Part shown: one piece after another, positions 7,852 to 15,361 of the stretch
Layout: each line of letters opens with the position of its first letter
Numbering within the stretch: position 1 is the stretch's first letter
Origin: an uncultured Prevotella sp.
Lineage (GTDB): Bacteria > Bacteroidota > Bacteroidia > Bacteroidales > Bacteroidaceae
Assembly: GCA_900543585.1 (NCBI GenBank)
Contig: UQRP01000047.1
Span: 1-15,746 of the forward strand
Direction: 5' to 3'
Length of the DNA: 15,746 nt
Notes under the pieces: model-generated
Told to the model about the DNA's origin: nothing
Databases searched by the model: none
The model's input: only the letters and a program-made list of their open reading frames with translations
Made by a program: the position numbers and the translations under genes

Positions 7852-8098
7852 TCAACTGATATCTAAAGTGTTGTCACTGATAAGTTCATTAATTCTGTTT
7901 CTCACCCTGATGGCCCTCCTGACGTCTCTGCTGTCCGAGCCTACGGCGATGGTGATGCCCCGGTCCTCGGTATGTGCGATGGCTGGCGAGACGAAGTCGC
8001 ACCAGGTGGTGTCGTCACAGACGGACAGCCTCACGACCCGAACCTACGAGAAGAAGGCTGCCATCGGTGATACGGACGGAGATAGGGAGAAAATCCAT
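7852..8098 (-). pseudogene. Siroheme synthase (Met8/CysG N-domain type), internally deleted
   Basis: Two fragments in different frames lie between the sulfite reductase and cysD. The first starts at the ATG at 8098 and gives MDFLPISVRITDGSLLLVGS and then GREAVRL before a TGA (8017-8015). This is the N-terminal dinucleotide-binding start (GSGREA) of precorrin-2 dehydrogenase / sirohydrochlorin ferrochelatase. The second gives VCDDTTWCDFVSPAIA and then GITIAVGSDSRDVRRAIRVR, ending at 7852. This matches the family's CDD..CDF..PAI and AVGSD..NVRR segments and the end of the NAD domain. Relatives are roughly 190 residues, so about 100 residues in the middle are missing, with the junction near 8015-8040. 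The enzyme would supply siroheme to the adjacent sulfite reductase. Its position in the operon supports the identification. Confidence 0.78.
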
Positions 8099-8142
8099 AT
8101 TGTTTCTTCTGAAGAATTATGGTGTTCTTTCGAAGACTTCCA

Positions 8143-10545
8143 TCATTTCTTCTTGATGGTCACCTTCCAGTAGTTGTCGACCTTTTCCGTGGCCAGGACG
8201 GTATGTCCTTCGTTCTTCACGCTTCCCGGCACATTCTGGATGGGTTGTCCGTCGTCGAGGAGGATTTGCAGAATCTGTCCCGACTGCATCGGCGTGAGGG
8301 CTATCTTCGTCTTCACGAAGTTCATCGGGCAGGCCACACCGCGGAAGTCCTTAAAGACATCGACCTTTACTTCTCCGTCCGCAGCTCCTTCTGTCGCCTT
8401 CGCATTGGGCTGTCCTTCCTTAGCTTTATCATTTGGCTGGACTTCCTTCTGTCCTTCTGGACTTCCGGGCTTCCGTCCTTCTGAAATCCCATGGAACTGC
8501 AGGCTGTCGTCCATATTCTTATACAGGTCGTTGAGCAGGTCGGCAAGTTCCTCTATGAGCTCTCGGTAAGCGATGAGGGAGCCGCCGGAGCGGCGTGTGT
8601 CGATGAGGACTTTATATTTCGCTGGCACGATGCCAGCTTTGATAAACTCTGTGATGAATCCGTCGTAGACATCGTCGTCGGTGCGGGGATCCAGACCACG
8701 TGTCACGAGGAGCATGCGGGCCTCGGAGAAGACAATGTCAGCGAGAATCTTCTCCTGGGCAGCGCTGTCAGCAGCGGAGGCCAGCTCCTTGCGCTTCTCG
8801 CGGATGGTATCCTGGTCGATGTCGATGATGTCGAAGAGACCTGCCGAGCACTTGGCCTGACCATATTTGATGAGGCTGAACTTCTCGTCGTCGCTGTAGT
8901 CGAAGAAGAAATCAGGGTTCTCGGAGAAGGCAGGCACCGCCTTGTATTTGGTCTCAAGGAGGTTCCTGGCGAACTCCGAGCCCCTCTCTCTCACATAAAC
9001 ATAATAACTCTCGTAATTGTCTTTCTGAGCGATGACATCGCGCAGATAATCCTCGACGAAGGCGGGGATATGTTTGGCGGCTATCCATCCCTGTGCCAGG
9101 TCTATCTCGTTTCGTCCGTTGACGGGTAGCCAGACGGTGTAGGCGGGGAACGGGTCGTCGCCCACGCGTCCCACTCTTCCGCTGAAACCGAGGTCGGCCC
9201 AGGTGGCGTTGGCGCAGATGTTAGTGCAACCGTTCATCTTCAGCTCAAAGTCGGGGATGGCGTCGAGGTCGAGGTTGCTCTGCAGCAGGCGGCGCGTGAT
9301 GGCGTCGATGGCTCCCTTGGGCATGCAGATACCCAAGCGGCAGGTGTCGGCACCCGTGCAGGACGTCAGCGAGGTGATGACAGCGGGATAGTCGATGTCG
9401 AAGACACCTATCTTGCGGAAGAAGTTGTAGATATTCGGCAGATAGGCCTCGTTGATGTTGCGCACCTGAATCTGCTCGCGCTTTGTGAAGCGGATGACGT
9501 CGTCGCCGTAGTTGGCGAGGTAGTCGGCGACGAGTGCGAAGAACTCCGGTGACCCGTTGCCGTGTGGGATGGCGATATAGGCATACCACAGACCGTCCTT
9601 GGCCTGGTGGACGTAGCGCCGTTTCCAAGTCTCGAAGCCGGGATGCTCCTTGGCGGGGGCGAAGGCGGGATCGTGATGACTGGGAGCCATGACGGTGGCG
9701 GGAGCGTAGAAGTCGAGGGAACCGTCCTTCTTCAGGGCGTTGAACTCGTCGAGGTACATCTTCTTCGCATCCTCCTCACCATAGCGGTAGAAGATGTAGC
9801 GCATGCGCGCCTTGTGGCGGTTGCGGCGGTTACCGTATTTGTTGAACCAGTTCTTCAGGGCTTTGGCGGCGCGCAGCAGGTCTATCTCGGGGAGGAAGTC
9901 GAAAACCTCCCAGCCCACGTGGGGGTTCGGAGCCGTGCTGCCGGCGATGAAGACGCGGAAGCCGCGCTTGCCGTCCTTGACGACGGCCTGGAGGCCGAAG
10001 TCGGCGACATAGGAGTAGTGGGCGTCCTCAACATTGTAGTCCATGGCCACCTTGTATTTACGGGGCATGGTGAAGGAGTCGCGCTCAGCGATGAGGCGTG
10101 AGGTGAGCTCCTCAACATAAGGGTATACGTCGAAGGCCTCACGGTCGGTGAGCCCGCTGCGGTCGTTGACCATCATGTTGCGTACGGTGTTACCGCCACC
10201 GCCCGCTGTGCTCAGTCCCTCCTTCTCCAGCTTGCGCAGGGCGGGGACAGCGTCGAGGATGTCGACATTATGAATCTGTATCTCCTGACGGGTTGTGATA
10301 TGCAGGTGGGAGGCTGAGACCTGATGGCCGACGAAGGCCACCTTGGCGAGCTGCTTGGGCGTGATGAGGCCACCGGTACAGCGCACGCGCAGCATGTGGT
10401 GGTGGTTCTTACGCTGTTCGTAGATACCCATGGGCACGCGGTTGGCCTTGAGCTCGCCGGCGGTAATCTCACCGGCTTTGTATTTCTTCACCAGCGACTC
10501 GGTGTAGTCGAGGTCGCTGTCAAGGGTGGACGGTATTCTGTACAT
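8143..10545 (-). CDS. Siroheme sulfite reductase fused to a C-terminal TusA-like domain
   Basis: An 800-residue protein. Residues about 40-110 are the ferredoxin-like half-domain of nitrite/sulfite reductases (RVRCTGGLITPKQL). The siroheme/[4Fe-4S] ligands follow as C396-x5-C402 and C440-x3-C444 (SCTGADTC, NGCTNIC), so the catalytic centre is complete for six-electron reduction of sulfite to sulfide. Residues about 500-687 are a helical region I cannot name firmly. Residues 688-724 are a polar linker with a duplicated nonapeptide (QPNDKAKEG, QPNAKATEG at 703-720). Residues about 727-800 resemble TusA/SirA, with GVACPMNFVKTK and candidate sulfur-accepting Cys739. It lies 36 bases after the JAMM gene. 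The fusion suggests that sulfide or persulfide is handed on to the carrier system. The start is the ATG at 10545, with no clear Shine-Dalgarno. Confidence 0.9.
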   Translation of the reverse strand: MYRIPSTLDSDLDYTESLVKKYKAGEITAGELKANRVPMGIYEQRKNHHHMLRVRCTGGLITPKQLAKVAFVGHQVSASHLHITTRQEIQIHNVDILDAVPALRKLEKEGLSTAGGGGNTVRNMMVNDRSGLTDREAFDVYPYVEELTSRLIAERDSFTMPRKYKVAMDYNVEDAHYSYVADFGLQAVVKDGKRGFRVFIAGSTAPNPHVGWEVFDFLPEIDLLRAAKALKNWFNKYGNRRNRHKARMRYIFYRYGEEDAKKMYLDEFNALKKDGSLDFYAPATVMAPSHHDPAFAPAKEHPGFETWKRRYVHQAKDGLWYAYIAIPHGNGSPEFFALVADYLANYGDDVIRFTKREQIQVRNINEAYLPNIYNFFRKIGVFDIDYPAVITSLTSCTGADTCRLGICMPKGAIDAITRRLLQSNLDLDAIPDFELKMNGCTNICANATWADLGFSGRVGRVGDDPFPAYTVWLPVNGRNEIDLAQGWIAAKHIPAFVEDYLRDVIAQKDNYESYYVYVRERGSEFARNLLETKYKAVPAFSENPDFFFDYSDDEKFSLIKYGQAKCSAGLFDIIDIDQDTIREKRKELASAADSAAQEKILADIVFSEARMLLVTRGLDPRTDDDVYDGFITEFIKAGIVPAKYKVLIDTRRSGGSLIAYRELIEELADLLNDLYKNMDDSLQFHGISEGRKPGSPEGQKEVQPNDKAKEGQPNAKATEGAADGEVKVDVFKDFRGVACPMNFVKTKIALTPMQSGQILQILLDDGQPIQNVPGSVKNEGHTVLATEKVDNYWKVTIKKK

Positions 10546-10581
10546 AATGTTTCTGTTTAAAGTGAGAGAGTTGTTGTGAGG

Positions 10582-10980
10582 TTACGCTTCCTCAGCGTAG
10601 TGTACTTCCTTGTCGGCTACTTTGTTATCCTTGATGCCGAAGGAGTTGAGGTGCACGCCCTGATAGAGTGAAAGGATGGCATAGCGTATCGTGGGGTCGT
10701 TGGCCAGTCGCAGGTCCTCCTGAGAGGGCCGTGAGGGCGAGGCGGGGTGGCTGTGCCAGTTGGCTAATATCTTCAGACCGCAGCGGCGGGCATAGCGCAG
10801 GGCAGCAAACTGCTCCTTGGGGGAGAAGGAGAAATGCTCGGAGCTGTGGTCGATATTCTCCATGGGGTAGTTCTCCGTCACCACGCCGTCGACTCCTAAG
10901 AGGTAGCCACAGGTCTCTAAGGGCGCGTCGCGGCGTGCCTGTGCGATGAGCTCGTCGATGATTTCTTGTGCTATTGTCAT
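10582..10980 (-). CDS. JAMM (Mov34/MPN) metallopeptidase, HcyD/Mec-like
   Basis: A single-domain 132-residue JAB/JAMM zinc peptidase. The motif is complete: Glu22 in LETCGYLLG, then HSHPASPSRPSQED with His76, His78 and Asp89 (H-x-H-x10-D) and the supporting Ser86. Small JAMM enzymes next to ThiS-like carriers either trim residues after the Gly-Gly (HcyD of Wolinella succinogenes) or release cysteine from a carrier-cysteine adduct (Mec of mycobacteria). The neighbouring carrier has two alanines after its glycines, which favours the trimming role here; that is inference. It lies 22 bases after the adenylyltransferase gene and 36 bases before the sulfite reductase gene. Confidence 0.9.
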   Translation of the reverse strand: MTIAQEIIDELIAQARRDAPLETCGYLLGVDGVVTENYPMENIDHSSEHFSFSPKEQFAALRYARRCGLKILANWHSHPASPSRPSQEDLRLANDPTIRYAILSLYQGVHLNSFGIKDNKVADKEVHYAEEA

Positions 10981-11002
10981 GGGCTGTTAGATGGAACTAA
11001 TA

Positions 11003-11818
11003 CTATTTCTTATGATTTGGAAGGTCGCAAGCTTTCTGCTCGTAGTCGATGAGGTGGTCGATGGTGGGATGCGAGCCGCAGATGGGACAGCTGTCACGGT
11101 GTTTCACGGGAATGGTGCGGAACTCCATGGTCTTGGCGTCGAAGGTCAGAAGCCTGTTGGTGAGCATGTTGCCGATGCCGAGGATGTATTTCAGCGCCTC
11201 AGCGGCCTGGATGGTGCCGAGCATACCGGCGATGGCACCGAGGACACCGGCCTGTGAGCAGGTGGGGACGGCTCCTACGGGTGGCGGCTCCTTGAACATG
11301 CAGCGGTAGCAGGCTGAGCCGGGGACGTAGGTGAAGGTCTGACCGCGGAAGCGGAGGATGCCACCATGGCTGTACGGCTTTTTCAGCATCACGCAGGCAT
11401 CGTTGATAAGGAACTTCACGGGGAAGTTGTCGGTGCCGTCGATGACAAAGTCATAGTCCTTGATGATGTCCAAGGCGTTGTCGCTGAAGAGGAACTCTTT
11501 GATGGCGTTGACCTTGATGTCGGGGTTGATGGCTAACATCTTCTCTTTGGCGCTCTCCACCTTGGGCTTACCGACATCCTTGGTGAAGTGGATAACCTGG
11601 CGTTGGAGGTTGCTCAGGTCCACATTGTCGGCATCGACGATACCAATCGTACCCACACCGGCGGCGGCGAGGTAGAGGGCGGCAGGAGCTCCTAAGCCAC
11701 CGGCACCGATGATGAGGATTTTGGCGTTGAGGATCTTCTCCTGACCCTCTAAGCCTACGTCCTGCAAGAGGATATGGCGGCTGTAGCGCTCTATCTGTTC
11801 TTCAGTGAGGTCTATCAT
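11003..11818 (-). CDS. E1-like adenylyltransferase (ThiF/MoeB/HesA family)
   Basis: A 271-residue protein that would adenylate the C-terminal glycine of a sulfur carrier. It has the ATP site GAGGLG (38-43), Asp62 and Asp64, the NLQRQVIH segment with Arg73, and Asp130 in DGTDNF. Two zinc-binding cysteine pairs, CYRC (170/173) and CPIC (244/247), are intact. Cys187 sits in the VPTCSQAGVLG segment that carries the reactive cysteine in relatives. There is no C-terminal rhodanese domain, so sulfur must come from elsewhere. Its ATG overlaps the carrier's stop codon (ATGA), and a strong AGGAGG lies inside the carrier gene, so translation is probably coupled. By neighbourhood it is closer in role to HcyF than to molybdopterin MoeB; no molybdopterin or thiamine genes are present. 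Confidence 0.92.
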   Translation of the reverse strand: MIDLTEEQIERYSRHILLQDVGLEGQEKILNAKILIIGAGGLGAPAALYLAAAGVGTIGIVDADNVDLSNLQRQVIHFTKDVGKPKVESAKEKMLAINPDIKVNAIKEFLFSDNALDIIKDYDFVIDGTDNFPVKFLINDACVMLKKPYSHGGILRFRGQTFTYVPGSACYRCMFKEPPPVGAVPTCSQAGVLGAIAGMLGTIQAAEALKYILGIGNMLTNRLLTFDAKTMEFRTIPVKHRDSCPICGSHPTIDHLIDYEQKACDLPNHKK

Positions 11819-12027
11819 GCGGCACCTCCTCCCATGAAATACAGGAAGTCGACATGGTCGCCATCCTTCAGAGATATGGTATCCCAGACGTCACGCTCTA
11901 CAAACTCCTCGTTGACCTGTACGGTGACCATCTCGGGTTGGAAGACCTTGTTCAGCTTTATCAGTTCGCTCAGTGTCAGGGGCAGTGTCACGTCCTGCTT
12001 CTCATCGTTAACAATAATCTGTGCCAT
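11815..12027 (-). CDS. ThiS/MoaD-like sulfur carrier protein with GGG-AA tail
   Basis: A 70-residue ubiquitin-fold (beta-grasp) protein. Recognisable parts are the first strand MAQIIVNDEKQDV, the LTLSELIKLN helix, VTVQVNEEFVERDVW, and LKDGDHVDFLYFMGGGAA at the end. Sulfur carriers act through a C-terminal Gly-Gly that is adenylated and turned into a thiocarboxylate. Here Gly66-68 are followed by Ala69-Ala70, so the tail should need trimming, and a JAMM peptidase is encoded two genes downstream. First gene of the operon. Its last four bases overlap the next start. The surrounding sulfate-assimilation genes argue for homocysteine or cysteine synthesis rather than thiamine or molybdopterin. Confidence 0.9.
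   Translation of the reverse strand: MAQIIVNDEKQDVTLPLTLSELIKLNKVFQPEMVTVQVNEEFVERDVWDTISLKDGDHVDFLYFMGGGAA
11824..11830 (-). promoter_or_regulatory. Shine-Dalgarno inside the carrier's glycine codons
   Basis: The minus strand reads AGGAGGT at 11830-11824, six bases after AGGAGG before the adenylyltransferase ATG at 11818. The same bases are the second and third glycine codons (GGA GGT, plus the last A and G of the first) of the carrier's GGG tail. Strong Shine-Dalgarno sites are uncommon in Bacteroidetes, so this one stands out and supports translational coupling. Confidence 0.6.
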
Positions 12028-12054
12028 GTGTGAAAAGTTATAAGTTTACGGGTG

Positions 12055-12104
12055 CAAAGGTAGGTACTTTCCATGAGGCACAGAATCCCACTAAGGTGGT
12101 ATTC
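12055..12104 (-). promoter_or_regulatory. Promoter of the sulfur operon, with upstream hairpin
   Basis: On the minus strand a -7 box TACCTTTG (12062-12055) matches TAnnTTTG. The expected -33 position (about 12082-12085) reads TTCT, a poor match, which may mean activator dependence. A hairpin GAATCCCAC-TAAG-GTGGTATTC (12083-12104, one mismatch) covers the -33 region and could be an operator. The leader to the start at 12027 is about 20 bases. No riboswitch is apparent. Confidence 0.55.
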
Positions 12105-12138
12105 TTGCTACCCAATGTTTGCTATCGCATACCATAGG

Positions 12139-12225
12139 TTTGGTAGGTGGTAGGTGGTGGGTGGTGGGTATTAGGTGTTAAGTGGTAGGTGTTAGGTGTT
12201 AAGTGGTAGGTGGTAGGTGTTAATG
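12139..12225. repeat. TAGGTGG/TTAGGTG heptamer array (reads on the plus strand)
   Basis: An imperfect array of heptamers (GGTAGGT, GGTGGGT, GTTAGGT) ends GGTGGTAGGTGTTAATG at 12209-12225. The same 17 bases end the array at 3613-3662 on the opposite strand. It lies just upstream of the sulfur operon promoter and just before copy B of the multi-hairpin element. Confidence 0.8.
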
Positions 12226-12233
12226 GTATGCTG

Positions 12234-12378
12234 TGCTGTCCACGTGAGACCTCTTCGAGGTCTTTCCACTCTGTCATCCTGCAACCCCAGGTCGCTCCCT
12301 CACATGGGCTTCCGCAAGCTCCAGCCCATGTGAGGTCGACGACCTGGGGTCATTCATGGTGTGACCCCTCCGGGGTCA
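12234..12378 (+). repeat. Multi-hairpin dispersed element, copy B
   Basis: It has the same conserved frame as copy A (435-581): TGCTGTCCACGTGAGACC, the CCTC-TTC-GAGG hairpin, CCCCAGGTCG...CGACCTGGGG, TCATTCATGGTGT and GACCCC-TCC-GGGGTC. The tip of the long stem is unrelated to that of copy A, yet forms a strong stem of its own (CCTCACATGGGCT with AGCCCATGTGAGG, about 12299-12333). Confidence 0.7.
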
Positions 12379-12449
12379 GTACGATACCCTGGGCTTATAG
12401 GGTGTCGGTGGGGTCAGTACGATACCCAGACTCATAGTGTGTCGATGGA
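12372..12449 (+). repeat. 38-bp tandem repeat at the tail of copy B
   Basis: Two units with a 38-bp period start GGGGTCAGTACGATACCC at 12372 and 12410. The first contains a stem CGATACCCT/AGGGTGTCG (one G-T pair); the second has a weaker version. The leader GGTCAGT is shared with the 33-bp units after copy A, but the hairpin sequences are different. Confidence 0.65.
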
Positions 12450-12475
12450 ATAGTACGTCAAGCTCGAGCGTGGCA

Positions 12476-12620
12476 TGACCCCGGAGGGGTCACACCATGA
12501 ATGACCCCAGGTCGTCTTGGTGGCGGGAGGACTGCGCGTAGCGCGACCGCCCACCACCAAGCGACCTGGGGCGCAGGATGGCAGAGTGGAAAGACCTCGG
12601 AGAGGTCTCACGTGGACAGC
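12476..12620 (-). repeat. Multi-hairpin dispersed element, copy C (inverted)
   Basis: This is the reverse complement of the copy A/B frame, facing copy B across about 97 bp. The inner stem again differs (CTTGGTGG paired with CCACCAAG, about 12517-12563), and the first hairpin loop reads CCTC-TCC-GAGG. It is not followed by a GGTCAGT tandem array of its own. The remaining 12621-12750, up to the metalloprotease stop, holds only a duplicated ATTCTACCTTAT (12713 and 12752 areas) and no gene. Confidence 0.7.
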
Positions 12621-12750
12621 AGAATATTTATCTTTCTACAAACAAAGTCCTCTGCTAATGCCGTGGAGTTCTTTGGTAAATGCCGCGAATGGTGTGGCTA
12701 TATAGGCACTTGATTCTACCTTATGCCTTCTTTGTTTCGCCTTGTTCCTC

Positions 12751-15259
12751 TTATTCTACCTTATTATATTTGGCTTTCAGTTGTTTGACCTTTAGCAAGA
12801 GATTGTTGTAGTGCAGGTAGTTGAGGGAGCCTTTGGGGGTTGTCTGCAACTGCTTTGTGAGATAATTCTCTGTCTTGTCGGCTGTCTGAAGGAGGTAGAG
12901 GAAGACGTCGCTGTTGTTGGTGTTCAACTGCAGTGGGGCATCCTTGTCGGCACTGGGGTTGTTGATGCCCTTGTCAAGGAATCGCACGAAAGCATTCTCC
13001 TCGGCCCGTCGCCATGCTGCCTGGTATTCGCTCATACCTGTCAGCGGTTTCCAGATAATGGAGAAGACGTCGTCGAGGTATTCGCCCACGGGGTATTTCC
13101 CACCTTTGCGCTGGTTGTTGAGGAGGTTGGGGTTGATGAGATACCAGATGAGCGTTGTTGTCAGACTCGTGATGTCATTGTCGGGGAGGTAGTCGATGCG
13201 GCCAGTGATGTTCTTGTCGTAGAGCCATTCGGGTACGGTGAAAATGTTCCGTCCGAACCACTCCAAGGCCTCCTTCTGGCGCTCCTTCGACACGTAGTCG
13301 ATGGCTTTCTCCGCCGGCCAGTTGTTATGGTACATACCCGCGATGTTACGCTGCACGTGCATGCAGTAGCGGCGGTATTGTCCTAACACCCCTTTGTACA
13401 TCTCCTCAAGGTACTCCGTCTGTCCGTCGGGCTGCGCCGTCCACTCTCTGAGGTGTGCCATGACCCGCTTGAGGTTCTTGATGCCGTAGTCGCTGGCCTT
13501 CATGGAGTTGTCGCCGAGGTCCTCGGTCTGTGAGCGCGGGTCCATGCCCTTTCCCTCGTCGCCGACATAGCGCAGGCGCGGGTTGGCGGCTAAGACCTTT
13601 GTCACCTCAGCGCGCAGGGCTGCCTTCTCCTTCTTGGCATCGCCCTTGAACTCCGGGCGCCACTGGTAGCCCCATTTGATAGCCCATTTGTCGTAGTCGT
13701 TGATGCGTGGGAAGAGGTCGCGTTCCGACATGCCGTCCTCGGGCTGTGCCACGTAGTTGAAGCGGGCATAGTCCATGATGCTCGCCGTGTGACCGTATTT
13801 GTCCACCCAGGCTTTGTCGCGGAGCTTCTCCACGGGTGTGGCGCTGCTGGCTATCATGTTGTGGCGCAGCCCTAAGGTGTGTCCGACCTCATGTGAGGAG
13901 ACGAAGCGGATGAGCTGTCCCATGAGCTCATCGCTGAAGTTCATCGTCTGCGCCTTCTTGTCCAGCGGTCCGCACTGCACCATATACCATTTGCGCAGGA
14001 GCTCCGTGACGTCGTGGTACCAGCAGATATGGCTCTCGATGATTTCACCGCTCCGGGGGTCTACGATGCGCGGTCCATAGGCATTCTCCTTCTCCGAGGG
14101 CAGGTAGCGGAGGACGCAGAAACGTGCGTCGTCAACGCTCATGCCCTTGTCATCCTCCGGCCACTCGCGGGCCTGGATGGCATTCTTGAAGCCGGCAGCC
14201 TCGAAGGCCTTGTTCCAGTCGTTGATGCCCGCCATGAGGTAAGGAACCCATTTCTTTGGTGTGGCGGGGTCGATATAGTAGATGATGGGCTTCTTTGGCT
14301 CGGTGAGTTTCCCGGCGAGGTATGCCTTCTCATTCTTCGGCTCCAGACGGTAGCGTGAGATGAAGGCGCTGTGACTGGTGATGCCATAGTCGGAGAGCTC
14401 CGTCTTCTTCGTCTCGAAATATCCCACGCGCTCGTCGGCATAGCGAGGCTGCATGGGGTCGTCGGGGAGCTGTACGATGCTGGTGTTCAGGCCTAATGTC
14501 ACGTAGCCCGTCTTAGCCGCTGGCGTGCCACCGCCGTTAGCGGCATAGGTGCGTAGAGTGCGGGCCTCGATGTTCACGGGCAGCGAGCAGATGGTGTCGA
14601 CGACGGTGAGGTCTTTCTGCACACCACCTATCTTCAAGATACCCTTGTCGGAGCTGTCGAACGACGTAATCTTGTTGTCCTGAGTGTAGAAGTTGGTGAC
14701 GTCGATGAGCCAGCCGTGGTCTTTGGCCTGCTTCACGGAGTCCTTGATGATGGGGAAGCTGGCCACGATGGGGTTCACGGTAGCCTTCTCCACAGAGCGG
14801 GAGATGTCGCTGCCCTCCGGGGGTCTCGACGTTGTTGACATAGGAACGCAGCCACAGGGCGTCGGCATGCTTCTCCAGGTAGACGACATTCTCGTTGACC
14901 TCCTCGCCGATGTTGTATTTGAATCCGGCAGGGACGGAGGTGAAGCGTGTCACGATGAGGAAGAGCTTGCCAAGCTTGTCCTGTGGTACTTCGAAATACC
15001 ATTTGTTCTCGATATGCCTGACGGTGAAGAGACCTTTCTGCACCGACCCGCCTTTCTTGATGAGTTTGGAATAGTCGGAGAGTTTCTCATCCTTCTTGTC
15101 TTTCTTCCTTTTCTCTGTTTTGTCGCCTTTGTCGCCTGAGGCTTTCATGGCCTTCACCTCCGTAGAATCTTTAGCGGTGGGAGTGTAGAGAGTGGCGCTG
15201 TACGCGCTCGCACCCTGCATAGCCATGAAAGCTATCAAGGGGATAAAGAGTTTGTTCAT
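12751..15259 (-). pseudogene. Secreted zinc-dependent metalloprotease (DUF5117/DUF4953 type), frameshifted
   Basis: Joining two frames gives about 835 residues. The first starts at the ATG at 15259 with a signal peptide (MNKLFIPLIAFMAMQGASA), then a charged lysine-rich stretch and the domain containing FTVRHIENKWYFEVPQDKLG. At a run of five C (minus strand; 14823-14819) the frame shifts after NNVETP. Removing one C continues it as EGSDISRSVEKATVNPIVAS in the second frame. The catalytic metzincin motif HEVGHTLGLRHN is at 13893-13858, followed by a likely Met-turn ASIMDYARF. The family is widespread in Bacteroidetes; its members are exported zinc proteases of largely unknown substrate. The homopolymer position fits either a sequencing error or slippage. 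All catalytic parts lie in the downstream frame. Confidence 0.88.
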
Positions 15260-15361
15260 GTAATGTTGGGTTCTAATAAAATGTTGCTGTAAAGATAAAT
15301 AGACTGCAAATTTAATCAAAAGAATCGGAAATCTTCTGTGCCATGTATTGCCATTTTGCTG

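Noticed and set aside
11815..12027. Thiamine ThiS or molybdopterin MoaD
   Set aside because: No thi or moa genes are nearby, the tail is not a bare Gly-Gly, and all neighbours belong to sulfate assimilation.
12118..12142. Plus-strand promoter (TAGGTTTG at 12135-12142 with TTTG at 12118)
   Set aside because: Spacing is only about 13 bases and no gene follows on the plus strand.
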